Of a DNA stretch of 64,000 nucleotides, positions 50,180 through 60,746 are shown one piece after another. The stretch is from NCBI RefSeq assembly GCF_020181655.1, contig NZ_CP084032.1, positions 2,914,001 to 2,978,000 of the forward strand, written 5' to 3'. Position numbers and translations under genes: made by a program. The stretch's first letter is position 1. Every line of letters begins with the position of its first letter. The notes below the pieces were generated by a model. That model did no database searches, was not told the DNA's origin, and worked only from the letters and a program-made list of their open reading frames with translations. This DNA comes from Pectobacterium colocasium. GTDB lineage: Bacteria > Pseudomonadota > Gammaproteobacteria > Enterobacterales > Enterobacteriaceae.

Positions 50180-50701
50180 TTACTTACGCTTTAAACTGGC
50201 TAATACGGCAAACGGATTTGGTTTTTCCGCCTCTTCAGGCAGTTGGCCAAACACCATGTCCGCTTCGGACACTTCACAGTGTTCAGAATCATGCACCGGG
50301 GCGATAGGCAACATCAGAATAATTTCATCTTCAATCATTGCCAGCAGATCGACTTCGCCAAACTCATCAACGCCGATCGGCTCATACGCTTCCGGTAACG
50401 CTTCGGCCTGCTCATCATTGACGACCGGGCTAAAACAGAATGTCGCATGGACTTGATGCTCAAACGGCTTTCCGCAACGTTGACACATCAGTGTGACCGT
50501 AACATCGGCGTTACCGTCGATCACTGCCAGACGCTGATTATCAATATTGAAAGATAAAGAGACCTGAACATCACTATCCACACTCACCACTGATTCGGCA
50601 ACACGCTCTACTTGTTCCGGCGAATAGACACCAACGTAATCTAAACGCTTCTGAGCAGTGCGGACCGCATCAAGGGTTAAGGGTAATTTTACCTTTTGCA
50701 T
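50180..50701 (-). CDS. yceD: YceD/DUF177 family protein (23S rRNA accumulation)
   Basis: The 173-residue acidic protein has the DUF177 zinc-like pair [21 protein letters not shown] and the acidic segment [32 protein letters not shown]. Homologs affect 23S rRNA levels, and the coupling with rpmF is widespread. The start at 50701 is the ATG at the head of [11 protein letters not shown]. It is first in the rpmF-plsX-fab run, 16 bp before rpmF, and divergent from maf. Confidence 0.93.
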   Translation of the reverse strand: MQKVKLPLTLDAVRTAQKRLDYVGVYSPEQVERVAESVVSVDSDVQVSLSFNIDNQRLAVIDGNADVTVTLMCQRCGKPFEHQVHATFCFSPVVNDEQAEALPEAYEPIGVDEFGEVDLLAMIEDEIILMLPIAPVHDSEHCEVSEADMVFGQLPEEAEKPNPFAVLASLKRK

Positions 50702-50841
50702 AGGGCGCGCATATTAACGTCGTAACGACATAGAGTCAAAGAAAAAGGCAGTGAGGCACCACCTTTCACCAATATTCGCTTCCAGAGCGGCGAACAGTTT
50801 AAAATGCCTTTCATCATTACGCTACGGTTTATCAAAAAATT

Positions 50842-51426
50842 ATGCAGCAGATTGTTCTTGCCTCAACCTCACCTTATCGTCGCGCCTTATTGGACAAGCT
50901 GGCGATCCCCTTTGTTTGCGCGGCACCGGACATTGATGAAACACCACACCCAGATGAAAGCGCCGTCGATCTTGTAATCCGCCTTGCTGAAAACAAAGCT
51001 AAAGCGTTGGCCACGCACTACCCCAATCACCTGATTATCGGCTCCGATCAGGTTTGCGTTCTGGGGAATACCATTACAGGAAAACCACATAATAAGGTTA
51101 ACGCGACGCGGCAGTTACAAGAGGCCAGCGGGAAATGTGTTTCCTTTTTTACCGGTTTAGCACTTTTCAATAGCGCGACGCACGAAATACAGAGCATCGC
51201 TGAGCCATTTGATGTGCATTTTAGAACGCTAACGGAAACGGAAATTGATGGCTATCTGGAGAAAGAGCAGCCATGGAACTGTGCAGGCAGCTTCAAAAGC
51301 GAAGGGCTGGGGATTGCCCTTTTTGAGCGATTATCCGGGCGCGATCCCAATACGCTCATTGGGTTACCATTGATCGCGCTGATTCAGATGCTACAAAAGG
51401 AAGGCATTAACCCTTTGACGGCATAA
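50842..51426 (+). CDS. yceF: Maf-family nucleotide pyrophosphatase (7-methyl-GTP type, YceF)
   Basis: The 194-residue protein has the Maf features [15 protein letters not shown] at the start, [12 protein letters not shown] near residue 70 and the central [13 protein letters not shown] with NTLIGLPL. YceF-type Maf enzymes hydrolyse m7GTP and related modified nucleotides, a house-cleaning task. The gene is divergent from yceD, as in E. coli. Confidence 0.94.
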   Translation: MQQIVLASTSPYRRALLDKLAIPFVCAAPDIDETPHPDESAVDLVIRLAENKAKALATHYPNHLIIGSDQVCVLGNTITGKPHNKVNATRQLQEASGKCVSFFTGLALFNSATHEIQSIAEPFDVHFRTLTETEIDGYLEKEQPWNCAGSFKSEGLGIALFERLSGRDPNTLIGLPLIALIQMLQKEGINPLTA

Positions 51427-51488
51427 TACCAATCGGGATAGCACAATGACGCGCTATCCCGACAGATAAAAGCATTAGGTATCAGCAG

Positions 51489-52445
51489 TTACGCTTTTGT
51501 CTTGCGCAGCGCCTGAAGACAGCGACGTAGTCCGCTATCCAATGGCGCTTCGATTCTCAGCGTCTCGCCAGTATTCGGGTGCTCAAAACGCAGCGCCTGC
51601 GCATGCAAGAACAAACGTTTTAAACCGGTGTCCGCCAGCTGTTCATCGAACTCCCGATCGCCATAACGGTCATCAAGTGCTATCGGATGCCCGGCATACT
51701 GAGTATGTACACGAATTTGATGCGTACGTCCGGTGACGGGGCTTGCTCTCACCAGAGTCGCATGCTCAAAACGCTCTTCTACCTTAAAGCGCGTTTCCGA
51801 CGGCTTACCTTCGCTGTTAACACGCACGACGCGCTCACCGCTTTGCAGAATGTTTTTCAACAGCGGCGCCTGAACAACCTTACAGTGGGACTGCCATTGT
51901 CCACGAACCAGCGCCAGGTAATCTTTTTGCATGCCTTTTAGCCGCAGTTGTTCATGCAGAGAACGCAAAGCCGAGCGTTTTTTTGCTACCAGCAAAACGC
52001 CTGACGTATCGCGATCGAGGCGGTGTACCAACTCCAGAAAGCGAGCTTCCGGGCGTAAAGCACGCAGCCCTTCAATCACGCCGAAGCTCAGACCGCTTCC
52101 GCCATGCACGGCGGTACCTGAGGGCTTATTGAGCACCAGCAGGTAATCATCTTCGTAAATAATGCACTCGGCCAACGCCGCCACTTTACCAAGACTCGCA
52201 GAAACAGGCGTTTCATCACGTTCTGCCTGTCGAATAGGCGGAATACGAATGACATCGCCGTCGAGCAATTTATACTCAGGCTTGACCCGTTTCTTATTTA
52301 CCCTTACCTCGCCTTTACGCAAGATACGGTAAACCATGCTTTTAGGCACACCCTTTAAGTGGGTATGCAAAAAGTTATCGACGCGCTGCCCGGCTTCATC
52401 TGCGGAGATCGTCACAAATTGTACTGAAGGATTATCTGTTTTCAT
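51489..52445 (-). CDS. rluC: 23S rRNA pseudouridine(955/2504/2580) synthase
   Basis: RluC isomerises three uridines of 23S rRNA. The 318 residues include an N-terminal S4 domain (VDNFLHTHLKGVPKSMVYRILRKGEVRVNKKRVKPEYKL) and the RluA-type catalytic domain with the Asp in ELVHRLDRDTSGVLL (about 144) and GRTHQIRVH. The ATG at 52445 gives MKTDNPSVQF; a longer frame adds eight residues. It is divergent from rne with the long rne leader between. Confidence 0.96.
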   Translation of the reverse strand: MKTDNPSVQFVTISADEAGQRVDNFLHTHLKGVPKSMVYRILRKGEVRVNKKRVKPEYKLLDGDVIRIPPIRQAERDETPVSASLGKVAALAECIIYEDDYLLVLNKPSGTAVHGGSGLSFGVIEGLRALRPEARFLELVHRLDRDTSGVLLVAKKRSALRSLHEQLRLKGMQKDYLALVRGQWQSHCKVVQAPLLKNILQSGERVVRVNSEGKPSETRFKVEERFEHATLVRASPVTGRTHQIRVHTQYAGHPIALDDRYGDREFDEQLADTGLKRLFLHAQALRFEHPNTGETLRIEAPLDSGLRRCLQALRKTKA

Positions 52446-53065
52446 GATGCGCGATTCTAAATAGAGCAACCCGATAGCGCCACTTCTTTTTCTGTGCTTA
52501 ACTGTGTGTCTGACTTATGAAGATATTGTTGCACTCTGCTAAATAGCGTGGCTGCCAGATAACACGGGTAAGTAACGGGTGAATTGCGTTGTAGCATCAA
52601 ACCCTGCTCGTTTTGCTGATAACGACAGAACTATCTTTATACAGACAGGCAAAGTCACCTTGCTATAACGGTATCAGCAGTGGAATAATGCTTTTGCGTT
52701 TCCCACGCGGATTTCCGATAAAACAAGGGGAAATTGCGAAATTATTAAATTTGCCTGATGACGCACACACGCAGCAATGGCGTAAGACGTAATGCGAAAT
52801 CAAGCAGTTAGCGGGCTGCGGATTGCAGCTTGGCCGGCAAATGGAATCAGATCTGGCGACATTATTCAGAAGCTGTTCCCTCAGTAAATGCGCTGTTTTC
52901 CATCAGGAAACACAGGCTACCGAAACATGCGTCTCTATGCAGGCGACAACCGGGAGGTTGACGTCCCTGCGATAAGCCACGAGGCCATCGGTTCACTCCG
53001 GTCATGCGGTTCTTTTGTCCGCAGCTCTATCAATAATGCAAGTAAAAATAACGAGTAAGTTGAAG
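52446..53065 (+). other. Intergenic region and long rne leader
   Basis: The 620 bp between rluC and rne hold both promoters and the rne 5' leader. No coding frame is supported. The half nearest rne is rich in small inverted repeats, described as the rne5 element. Confidence 0.65.
52730..53062 (+). ncRNA. RNase E 5' UTR autoregulatory element (rne5-like)
   Basis: Enterobacterial rne has a leader of about 360 nt whose hairpins are sensed by RNase E, so that excess enzyme degrades its own mRNA (Rfam family rne5). Here the leader-sized segment has several stem-loops, for example AACC-GGGA-GGTT in the stretch ACAACCGGGAGGTTGACGT at about 52950-52970. The segment before the ATG (ACGAGTAAGTTGAAG) is close to E. 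coli. Exact ends are not fixed. Confidence 0.6.
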
Positions 53066-56000
53066 ATGAAAAGAATGTTAATTAACGCAACTCAGCAGGA
53101 AGAGTTGCGTGTTGCCTTGGTTGATGGTCAACGGCTGTATGATTTGGATATCGAAAGTCCGGGTCATGAGCAGAAGAAAGCAAATATCTACAAAGGTAAA
53201 ATCACTCGTATCGAACCCAGTCTTGAAGCGGCTTTTGTTGATTACGGCGCAGAAAGGCATGGTTTCCTCCCTCTTAAAGAAATCGCCCGCGAATACTTCC
53301 CCAGCAACTATGCTTCCCATGGTCGTCCTAACATTAAGGACGTGTTACGTGAAGGTCAGGAAGTCATTGTTCAGGTAGACAAAGAAGAGCGTGGCAACAA
53401 AGGCGCAGCGCTGACTACCTTTATCAGCCTGGCGGGTAGCTATCTGGTCTTAATGCCGAATAACCCGCGCGCCGGTGGAATCTCCCGTCGCATCGAAGGT
53501 GACGATCGTACCGAGCTCAAAGAAGCACTGGGTTCGCTGCAACTGCCTGATGGCATGGGTCTCATTGTTCGCACCGCGGGTGTGGGTAAATCCGCTGAAG
53601 CCCTGCAATGGGATCTGGCTTTCCGTCTGAAACACTGGGACGCGATCAAAAAAGCCGCCGAAGGCCGTCCTGCACCGTTCCTGATTCATCAGGAAAGTAA
53701 CGTGATTGTCCGCGCTTTCCGTGACTATCTGCGCCCGGACATTGGCGAAATTCTGATTGATAACCCCAAAATTCTCGATCTGGCGAAAGAACACATTTCT
53801 GCGCTAGGTCGTCCTGATTTCAGCAGCAAAATCAAACTGTACAGTGGTGAAATCCCGCTTTTCAGCCACTATCAGATTGAATCGCAGATCGAATCGGCTT
53901 TCCAGCGTGAGGTTCGCCTGCCGTCCGGCGGTTCTATCGTTATCGATACCACCGAAGCGCTGACGGCGATTGATATTAACTCCGCCCGTGCAACGCGCGG
54001 TGGTGATATTGAAGAAACCGCGTTTAATACCAATCTTGAAGCCGCAGACGAAATTGCCCGCCAATTGCGCCTGCGTGACCTCGGCGGCCTGATCGTTATC
54101 GACTTTATCGATATGACTCCGGTTCGCCACCAGCGTGAAGTGGAAAACCGCCTGCGCGACTCCGTACGTCAGGATCGTGCGCGTATTCAGATTGGCCGTA
54201 TTTCCCGCTTCGGCCTGCTGGAAATGTCGCGTCAGCGCCTGAGTCCGTCACTGGGTGAATCCAGCCATCACGTCTGTCCACGCTGTAGCGGGACGGGTAC
54301 GATTCGTGACAATGAATCACTTTCGCTGTCCATTCTTCGCCTTATTGAAGAAGAAGCACTGAAAGAAAATACCAAAGAAGTCCACGCGATTGTTCCAGTC
54401 CAGATTGCTTCTTATCTGCTGAACGAGAAGCGTGATGCCGTTAACGCCATTGAGAAACGTCAAGGCGGTGTCCGCGCGGTCATCGTGCCACACGACGGCA
54501 TGCAAACCCCGCACTACTCCGTTGTTCGCGTCCGTAAAGGCGAAGAAAAACCAACGCTCAGCTATCTGCTGCCTCAGCGTTTGGAAACGGAAACACAGCA
54601 ACAGCAAGACGAACAGACGATTGAGCGTAAACAGCCAGAGCAACCTGCTTTAGCGACGTTTACCATGGCAGAAATGCCTGCGGAAACCGCACCATCGGTA
54701 ACCAAAGCGGCACCTGCTGCAGCGAAACCTGCGGAAGTCGCTCAACCAGGCCTCATCAGCCGTTTCTTCAGCGCCTTAAAAAGCGCCTTTGCTTCTGAAC
54801 CCGCAGTAAAAGCAGCGGATAGCGTTGACGAGAAGAAGGCCGAAGAAGAGAAATCTGCTGAAGGCCAGCGTTCTGAGCGCCGTAATTCACGCCGTCAGGG
54901 TAATAATCGCCGCGATCGTGGTTCTCGTGACAATCGTGACAATCGTGAACAGCGTGATGAGCAGCGCCGTAATAAGCGACAGAACGAGGAAGTGGTTGCG
55001 GAAAACGCGGAGAAAACCAGTTCAGAAGAGCAGCCGCGCCGTGAACCACGTGCTGAGCGCCAGCGTCGTCGTCAGGACGAGCGCCGTCAGGCTTCTAATG
55101 AGGCAAAAGTTCAGCCAGCGGTTGATGATTCCGATGACAACGCAGCCGAGCAGGATAAACCGGCTCAGGTTATGCCGCGTCGCCAACGCCGCCAACTGAC
55201 GCAGAAAGTACGCGTTCAGTCCGACGCTCAGCCGGATACCCTCTCCGATAGCACAACACCTGCCGCTGTTCCATCTGAGCAGGCTCAATCTTACGTCAAG
55301 CCAAACGATGCTGCGGTAGACAATAACGAGATCGATAACGAGCAAAACGACGCAAATCGTGCCAACGCCGAGAATGGCGGTATGCCACGTCGTTCACGTC
55401 GCTCGCCGCGTCATCTGCGCGTCAGCGGTCAACGTCGTCGTCGCTATCGTGATGAACGCTACCCGTCCCAGTCACCGATGCAATTGGAATTTGCTGCCGC
55501 GTCGCCAGAAATGGCATCAGGGAAAGTGTGGGTTAGCTACCCTGTTGCGCAGCAGGCTGAAAACCAACCGCAGGACGAAAACGTTGCAGCGATTGAAACA
55601 CCACTGTTACCTGCCGTCGTTGAAGCCGTAGTGACGACACCGTCAGATACAGCGGAATCCAACGCAGTGGAAAACGTGGTGGTAGCTGAAGCTGTCGCTC
55701 AGGAAGACGCTGTTGTCACCGCAACAGCACAATCTGCCGACGTGATTCAGGATAGCAATGTCGCCAATATCGAGGTGAGTGCCGCAGACGAAGAAACTGT
55801 TGTCGAGCCTGTTACCGAAAGCACCGCGATCGATGATGCTATCGCTGCGGTTGCCGTGAGTGCTGTTGAGGAAGCAAAAGCTGTGGATACGGCTCTGGCG
55901 ACTGAAGACGCGCAGATCGCTGAACCTGTTGCGACTGCAAGCACAGTCGATGAAACGGTCGTGGCTGACGATGTCGTTACAGAAGCGGCAGCAGAAGACA

Positions 56001-56392
56001 AACAGGTGGATAGCATCGCTGATGCAATCGAGAACGCAGATGTGGCAGTTCCCGTTGCTACTCCAGCGGTTTCCGCAGTACAAGAAACCATCGCGCCACA
56101 AAACGTCCAGGATAACCCCGTAGCCACGACGATCAGCGCACAGCCGATTGTGGCAGAACCTGTATCGAGCGTAACAAAAGCAGCAACCGTTGCTGAGCAA
56201 CCTCGCTATAAGTTCCATGCGACAGCGCCAATGACTAAAGCGCCAGCGCCGGCATACCACGCGGAACCTGCCCGACACAGTGATTGGGTTCGCCCTGCCT
56301 ATCCGTTCTCTGGAAAAGGTTCGGCAGGTGGCCATTCCGCAGTTAATCAGTCAACTGCGCCAGCAACCAAGCCTACTCCAGTCAGCGAGTAG
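53066..56392 (+). CDS. rne: Ribonuclease E
   Basis: RNase E is the main endonuclease of mRNA decay and rRNA/tRNA maturation and the scaffold of the degradosome. The ATG at 53066 ([14 protein letters not shown]) gives 1108 residues. The catalytic half has an S1 domain, the catalytic Asp pair in [15 protein letters not shown] (about 303) and [10 protein letters not shown] (about 346), and the Zn-link CPRC (about 405). The tail has the membrane-targeting helix [12 protein letters not shown] (about 565), Arg-rich RNA-binding segments, the enolase-site-like segment [12 protein letters not shown]...[10 protein letters not shown], an Ala/Val/Glu-rich repeat-like linker, and the PNPase-binding end [20 protein letters not shown]. 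The linker makes it longer than in E. coli (1061). Confidence 0.97.
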   Translation: MKRMLINATQQEELRVALVDGQRLYDLDIESPGHEQKKANIYKGKITRIEPSLEAAFVDYGAERHGFLPLKEIAREYFPSNYASHGRPNIKDVLREGQEVIVQVDKEERGNKGAALTTFISLAGSYLVLMPNNPRAGGISRRIEGDDRTELKEALGSLQLPDGMGLIVRTAGVGKSAEALQWDLAFRLKHWDAIKKAAEGRPAPFLIHQESNVIVRAFRDYLRPDIGEILIDNPKILDLAKEHISALGRPDFSSKIKLYSGEIPLFSHYQIESQIESAFQREVRLPSGGSIVIDTTEALTAIDINSARATRGGDIEETAFNTNLEAADEIARQLRLRDLGGLIVIDFIDMTPVRHQREVENRLRDSVRQDRARIQIGRISRFGLLEMSRQRLSPSLGESSHHVCPRCSGTGTIRDNESLSLSILRLIEEEALKENTKEVHAIVPVQIASYLLNEKRDAVNAIEKRQGGVRAVIVPHDGMQTPHYSVVRVRKGEEKPTLSYLLPQRLETETQQQQDEQTIERKQPEQPALATFTMAEMPAETAPSVTKAAPAAAKPAEVAQPGLISRFFSALKSAFASEPAVKAADSVDEKKAEEEKSAEGQRSERRNSRRQGNNRRDRGSRDNRDNREQRDEQRRNKRQNEEVVAENAEKTSSEEQPRREPRAERQRRRQDERRQASNEAKVQPAVDDSDDNAAEQDKPAQVMPRRQRRQLTQKVRVQSDAQPDTLSDSTTPAAVPSEQAQSYVKPNDAAVDNNEIDNEQNDANRANAENGGMPRRSRRSPRHLRVSGQRRRRYRDERYPSQSPMQLEFAAASPEMASGKVWVSYPVAQQAENQPQDENVAAIETPLLPAVVEAVVTTPSDTAESNAVENVVVAEAVAQEDAVVTATAQSADVIQDSNVANIEVSAADEETVVEPVTESTAIDDAIAAVAVSAVEEAKAVDTALATEDAQIAEPVATASTVDETVVADDVVTEAAAEDKQVDSIADAIENADVAVPVATPAVSAVQETIAPQNVQDNPVATTISAQPIVAEPVSSVTKAATVAEQPRYKFHATAPMTKAPAPAYHAEPARHSDWVRPAYPFSGKGSAGGHSAVNQSTAPATKPTPVSE

Positions 56393-56410
56393 TCCTGATT
56401 CCTATAGACA

Positions 56411-56440
56411 AACACCCGCCAAATTGGCGGGTGTTTTTTT
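56411..56440 (+). terminator. Intrinsic terminator of rne
   Basis: AACACCCGCC (56411-56420) pairs perfectly with GGCGGGTGTT around AAATT and is followed by a run of T residues to 56440. Confidence 0.95.
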
Positions 56441-56455
56441 ATGCACTAACTGTTG

Positions 56456-56743
56456 TTAGCCTAAAAAATTCAATAGTTTGATATCTACACTGTCCGTTTT
56501 ACCATCCAGCTCAGCCAACAGGTTCTTGAAGTGCTCGCTCTGCTCATGTGATGTCAACGCCTCTCGATCTTTCCAGCGCTCGAAGAACACAAACGAACCC
56601 GCTTTATCTACGACTTCATGCAGATCGTACTGCACATTACCTGTTTCCTGTCGGCTAGGTGCCACCACACGTTTTAGCGTTGCGGCAACGTCTGCAATAA
56701 ACTCTGCTTTTGCCTGAATGGTGGCGACAATACGAATTTCCAT
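56456..56743 (-). CDS. Antibiotic biosynthesis monooxygenase-domain protein
   Basis: This is a 95-residue ABM-domain (dimeric ferredoxin-like) protein: MEIRIVATIQAKAEFIADVAATLKRVV, then GNVQYDLHEVVDKAGSFVFFERWKDREALTSHEQSEHFKNL. YgiN-like relatives act as quinol monooxygenases, but this fold also has other roles, so the substrate is open. I chose the ATG at 56743, six bases after AAGGG; an ATG two codons upstream directly abuts that site. It is convergent with rne and divergent from pyrC. Confidence 0.85.
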   Translation of the reverse strand: MEIRIVATIQAKAEFIADVAATLKRVVAPSRQETGNVQYDLHEVVDKAGSFVFFERWKDREALTSHEQSEHFKNLLAELDGKTDSVDIKLLNFLG

Positions 56744-56927
56744 ATACATCCCTTATTTATCAATGAAAAGATAATACTATCAGATGCCAATCTACGGTTA
56801 ATTTCAAGCATTCATCAACAAACGGATGCATTCGAATGGCTTTACGCTTATCCTTATCCCCCGCCGTATCAGTCCCAAAACCAACCGAAAGACGATGTTT
56901 TTCTACTGACCGCCGGAGCGCAATTCC

Positions 56928-57971
56928 ATGACCGCACAGCCCACTATTCTTAAAATCCGTCGCCCTGACGATTGGCACATTCACCTGCGTGACGATCGGA
57001 TGCTGGAAACCGTTCTCCCCTATACCAGCCGTTTCTTTGGCCGTGCGATTGTTATGCCTAACCTGACGCCACCGATTACCAGCGTGGCCAGCGCTATCGC
57101 ATATCGTCAGCGTATTCTGGCCGCGGTTCCGCAGGGCGATGACTTTCAGCCATTGATGACGTGCTACCTGACCGATGCGCTTGATGCCAATGAAATCGTG
57201 AATGGCTTTGAGCAAGGCGTCTTTACCGCAGCCAAATTATACCCGGCCAATGCCACAACAAACTCCAGCCATGGAGTCACCAGCGTCGCCAATATCTCTG
57301 GTATTCTGGAGAAAATGCAAAAAATGGGTATGCCGCTGCTCATCCACGGTGAAGTGACCGACGCTGCCGTTGATATTTTCGATCGGGAAGCGCGCTTCAT
57401 CGAAACGGTACTGGAGCCATTGCGCCAAGATTTCCCGGAACTGAAAGTCGTCCTTGAGCACATTACGACAAAAGAAGCCGCGCAGTATGTTGTTGAAGGT
57501 AATGATTATCTCGCCGCTACCATTACACCGCAGCATCTGATGTTTAACCGCAATCATATGCTGGTTGGCGGCGTTCGCCCTCACCTGTACTGCCTGCCTA
57601 TCTTAAAACGCAATACCCATCAGCAGGCGCTACGTGAAGCCGTCGCCAGCGGCTGTGAACGCCTTTTCCTCGGTACTGACTCCGCGCCTCACGCAAAACA
57701 CCGAAAAGAATCCAGCTGTGGCTGTGCCGGCGTGTTCAATGCTCAGGCGGCATTAAGCACCTACGCCACCGTTTTTGAAGAAATGAACGCGCTTGATAAA
57801 CTCGAGGCCTTCTGCTCCCTGAACGGCCCACGTTTTTATGGCCTACCGGTGAACGACAGTTGGATTGAACTTCACCGTGAAACGGTCACGTTCCCGGAAG
57901 AAATCTCTCTCGGCGACGAGTCACTCATCCCCTTCCTGGCGGGACAAAGCCTCAACTGGTCAGTCCGTTAA
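56928..57971 (+). CDS. pyrC: Dihydroorotase
   Basis: PyrC closes carbamoyl-aspartate to dihydroorotate, the third step of pyrimidine synthesis. The 347-residue type II enzyme has the Zn ligands in [10 protein letters not shown] near residue 16, the carboxylated Lys in [15 protein letters not shown] near 103, LIHGEVTD, and [10 protein letters not shown], and the catalytic Asp in [16 protein letters not shown] near 250. It is followed by dinI and bssS, the E. coli neighbours in the same relative order. Confidence 0.96.
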   Translation: MTAQPTILKIRRPDDWHIHLRDDRMLETVLPYTSRFFGRAIVMPNLTPPITSVASAIAYRQRILAAVPQGDDFQPLMTCYLTDALDANEIVNGFEQGVFTAAKLYPANATTNSSHGVTSVANISGILEKMQKMGMPLLIHGEVTDAAVDIFDREARFIETVLEPLRQDFPELKVVLEHITTKEAAQYVVEGNDYLAATITPQHLMFNRNHMLVGGVRPHLYCLPILKRNTHQQALREAVASGCERLFLGTDSAPHAKHRKESSCGCAGVFNAQAALSTYATVFEEMNALDKLEAFCSLNGPRFYGLPVNDSWIELHRETVTFPEEISLGDESLIPFLAGQSLNWSVR

Positions 57972-58041
57972 TCGACAAGCCCATCTGCATTATGCCGATG
58001 GGCTAAATTTTATTGCGCGTCTTGTTCTCCACTTGCAATAA

Positions 58042-58057
58042 CTGTATAAATAAACAG
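58042..58057. promoter_or_regulatory. LexA (SOS) box upstream of dinI
   Basis: CTGTATAAATAAACAG fits the LexA consensus CTGT-N8-ACAG with the usual AT-rich core. It ends 20 bp before the dinI start and so would block its promoter. Confidence 0.92.
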
Positions 58058-58077
58058 TTTAAAATTTGGAGGTCACT

Positions 58078-58317
58078 ATGCGCGTAGAAATCACTCTTGC
58101 AAAGACAACGCCGTTACCCGCCGGTGCGATTGAAGCACTCAGGCATGAGCTGGAAAAGCGTATTCACAAAATTTACCCCGATACCCCCATTCAGGTTCGT
58201 TATGCATCCGCAAATAACCTGACGGTCATGGGTGCAGGCAAAGATGACAAAGATCGTATCTCTGAAATCTTGCAGGAAACGTGGGAAAGCGCCGACGACT
58301 GGTTTACGGCAAAGTAA
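58078..58317 (+). CDS. dinI: DNA damage-inducible protein I
   Basis: DinI binds RecA filaments and modulates LexA and UmuD cleavage. The 79-residue protein (MRVEITLAKTTPLPAGAIEALRHEL...) ends with the conserved acidic helix ISEILQETWESADDWF. The ATG at 58078 follows TTGGAGG. A LexA box lies directly upstream. It is downstream of pyrC, as in E. coli. Confidence 0.95.
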   Translation: MRVEITLAKTTPLPAGAIEALRHELEKRIHKIYPDTPIQVRYASANNLTVMGAGKDDKDRISEILQETWESADDWFTAK

Positions 58318-58405
58318 TCTAAAGCTTGAAAGATAAGGAAGATATAGGCTGTAATGGCAGTTTAAAGCGGCATTTCGCCATGTGCTATGACCGAGGGTAT
58401 CTGTT

Positions 58406-58663
58406 ATGACGGTAGAAAAACCAGAAGAGGCAATGACATTCGGGGAACTGCTGGAGCTGATTGGCGAGCAGCAACGTAAAATTGATGCTCTGGAACTCGC
58501 CTTCTCGTCTTTGGCATTCTGCCTTGATGAAAAAGCCAACAAACTGATGATTCACAATTTAACATTGGAATCTCAGAATGAGAATCGAGATCCCGCGATG
58601 AAGAAATACCTTGCTCGGCTTGCCGCTGCATTAGAGAACAATACCGGAACCAGCGCGGACTAA
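58406..58663 (+). CDS. Small helical protein of unknown function
   Basis: The 85-residue frame starts at an ATG preceded by GAGGG. The protein looks wholly alpha-helical with a coiled-coil-like core (TFGELLELIGEQQRKIDALELAFSSLAFCLDEKANKLMIHNLTLESQ) and a polar tail. Length and helix pattern faintly recall small regulators such as IraP or DUF2594 proteins, but I cannot assign either. It is 88 bp after dinI and could be transcribed with it, which would bring it under LexA, or from its own promoter. Confidence 0.65.
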   Translation: MTVEKPEEAMTFGELLELIGEQQRKIDALELAFSSLAFCLDEKANKLMIHNLTLESQNENRDPAMKKYLARLAAALENNTGTSAD

Positions 58664-58902
58664 TGTTCTCCCTCCAGTGACAATACCCTCGGGATGAAAA
58701 TCTATTCGTCCCGATATTTCATCAGAACCATCACCTACGCCTTCGTCATACCTGCCTGTGTAATTTTTTTTACACAAAAAATGAAAATATTTCCCATAAA
58801 ACAAATAAGCAGCAGTATACTCATAATGCTCATTCAAAAATAATGAGCTACCAGAAGCCTCATTAGTCACTCATGTTAGTAACTAGTCAATAAGGGGTAT
58901 TT

Positions 58903-59157
58903 ATGGATAGAAAAAATGAAGTTATTCAGACACATCCTCTTGTAGGTTGGGACATCAGCACCGTTGACAGTTATGACGCCATGATGATCCGTTTACACTA
59001 CTTATCCACCTCGGATCAAGCACCAGACGAAGCGCATGTTGATCGAACCCTTTGGCTAACGACCGATGTTGCCAGACAGCTGATACATATACTTGAAGCT
59101 GGCATTGCGAAAATTGAATCGACAGACTGTGACGTCAGTGATTATCGAAAACATTAG
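58903..59157 (+). CDS. bssS: Biofilm regulator BssS
   Basis: The 84-residue protein matches E. coli BssS (YceP) across its length: NEVIQTHPLVGWDISTVDSYDAMMIRLHYL at the N-terminus, then LWLTTDVARQLIHILEAGIAKIES. The family affects biofilm formation through indole and AI-2 signalling in E. coli; how it acts is unknown. It lies beyond dinI, as in E. coli, with the unknown 85-residue ORF inserted between. Confidence 0.93.
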   Translation: MDRKNEVIQTHPLVGWDISTVDSYDAMMIRLHYLSTSDQAPDEAHVDRTLWLTTDVARQLIHILEAGIAKIESTDCDVSDYRKH

Positions 59158-59544
59158 CCATTGATAGCGTTATTAATATTATATTCAATACCCACGAATT
59201 TGCGTTAATACCATTTGCATTCATAACAATACCGCCCTACTGGCGGTATTGTTATTTCAGAACACGGTATTTTCCTCATGTTTTAAGACTCGTAAGTTGA
59301 AGTACAACCCTCCTGTAATCGCGAAACAGCTGACCTGCTTTGTTCATTATTACCGCTGTTCTCCTGCTAAAGTGATTGCCTTTCCCCTTTAATTATCAAA
59401 AAAATTGAATGCATTTTCATAATAAAATCAAAAAAATCGTTACATAATTTAGTCATGTGATAATCACAAATATTATGTTGATTTTGCATTCACTTCTGTT
59501 TAGCTTTTGTTTAACAAACGCACTCGACTTAAAGGAATCATAAT
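59158..59544. other. Intergenic region between bssS and yceJ
   Basis: Apart from the bssS terminator hairpin at 59225-59253 the region is AT-rich, especially 59390-59480, where the yceJ-yceI promoter is expected. No further gene is supported. Confidence 0.6.
59225..59258 (+). terminator. Hairpin after bssS
   Basis: AACAATACCGCC (59225-59236) pairs perfectly with GGCGGTATTGTT (59242-59253) around CTACT. The following tail (ATTTC) is only moderately T-rich. Confidence 0.75.
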
Positions 59545-60099
59545 ATGACTTGGCGTAACTCCCCATCCCGTTACGGTCATATCAGCATTTTTCTGCACTG
59601 GATTGCAGCGTTAACCGTTTATGGCATGTTCGCCTCAGGACTCTGGATGGTGACACTTAACTATTATAGTGTTTGGTATCACCGCGCCCCTGAAATTCAC
59701 AAAGCGATTGGTGTACTGCTTTTTGCCGTCATGATTTTTCGCGTTATCTGGCGCTTTATTTCTCCACCACCGCCACCACTGAAAAGTTACTCTACCGTCA
59801 CTCGCGTGAGCGCCACACTCGCTCATATCGCACTTTACGTTATTTTGTTCTCCATTCTGATTAGTGGATATCTTATTTCCACTGCAGAAGGGCATTCAGT
59901 TCCCGTTTTTGGCTGGTTTTCTGTTCCGGCCATTATCAGCGGCTTGACGGATCAGGCCGATATAGCAGGCGACGTGCATCTTTATCTTGCATGGGCGGTG
60001 GTTGCCTTATCAGTACTGCACGGTTTAGCTGCATTAAAACACCACTTTATAGATGGTGATAACACGTTGAAACGAATGTTGGGTCGCAACGTTCATTAA
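59545..60099 (+). CDS. yceJ: Cytochrome b561 family protein YceJ
   Basis: The 184-residue membrane protein has four hydrophobic helices and His residues suited to two b-type hemes: SIFLHWIAAL in helix 1, PEIHKAIGVLLF in helix 2, TLAHIALYVILF in helix 3, VHLYLAWAVVALSVLHGLAALKHH in helix 4. Such proteins transfer electrons from quinol, sometimes clearing superoxide. It is followed after 27 bp by yceI, its constant partner, which suggests one operon. Confidence 0.93.
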   Translation: MTWRNSPSRYGHISIFLHWIAALTVYGMFASGLWMVTLNYYSVWYHRAPEIHKAIGVLLFAVMIFRVIWRFISPPPPPLKSYSTVTRVSATLAHIALYVILFSILISGYLISTAEGHSVPVFGWFSVPAIISGLTDQADIAGDVHLYLAWAVVALSVLHGLAALKHHFIDGDNTLKRMLGRNVH

Positions 60100-60126
60100 C
60101 CTTATGGATTTTATGGAGAAATACCA

Positions 60127-60705
60127 ATGCTGAAGAAAACACTACTGAGCCTGACCGCAGTATCTATGCTTGCCTCTGCCGGTTCTGCACTGGCGGCAGA
60201 GTACAAGTTCGATAAAGAAGGCCAGCATGCGTTTATTGAATTCCGCATTAAACACCTCGGTTACAGCTGGCTTTACGGCAGCTTTAATGACTTCGATGGC
60301 GCCTTTACTTTTGATGAGAAAAACCCATCAGCAGATAAAGTGAATGTCACGATTAACACCAACAGCGTTGACACTAACCACGCTGAACGTGATAAGCACC
60401 TGCGCAGCGCAGAATTTTTAAACGTTACCAAGCATCCGCAGGCAACGTTTACCTCCACTGAAGTGAAGAAAGACGGTGAAGATTACGATATTACCGGCAA
60501 CCTGACCTTAAATGGCGTCACCAAACCAGTTAAGCTTGATGCCAAACTGATCGGTCAGGGCGATGACCCTTGGGGTGGCTATCGTGCAGGTTTTCAAGCT
60601 GAAGGCACTATCAAGTTGAAAGATTTCAACATCACGACAGATTTGGGCCCAGCTTCGCAGGATGTAGAACTGATTATTTCCGTTGAAGGCGTTCGCCAGA
60701 AATAA
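60127..60705 (+). CDS. yceI: YceI-family periplasmic lipid-binding protein
   Basis: The 192-residue protein has a signal peptide ([21 protein letters not shown], cleaved before AEYKFD) and the YceI lipocalin-like barrel, with [28 protein letters not shown] and the repeated [32 protein letters not shown]. Family members bind polyisoprenoids such as quinones, so a role with the b561 protein YceJ is likely. Its native terminator is split by the 116-bp element at 60747. Confidence 0.95.
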   Translation: MLKKTLLSLTAVSMLASAGSALAAEYKFDKEGQHAFIEFRIKHLGYSWLYGSFNDFDGAFTFDEKNPSADKVNVTINTNSVDTNHAERDKHLRSAEFLNVTKHPQATFTSTEVKKDGEDYDITGNLTLNGVTKPVKLDAKLIGQGDDPWGGYRAGFQAEGTIKLKDFNITTDLGPASQDVELIISVEGVRQK

Positions 60706-60735
60706 GGTGACACTGCACATCAACAGAACAAAGCC

Positions 60736-60746
60736 CTTTCCTATGG
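60736..60746. repeat. Left target-site duplication of the MITE-like element
   Basis: CTTTCCTATGG here is repeated exactly at 60863-60873. Joining the flanks restores a terminator stem of 12 bp (AAAGCCCTTTCC-TAT-GGAAAGGGCTTT) followed by T residues. Confidence 0.9.

Noticed and set aside
55643..56335. 230-codon open frame on the minus strand opposite the rne tail
   Set aside because: It mirrors the low-complexity rne tail, giving a Cys/Arg/Ser-rich product with no ribosome site or recognisable fold.
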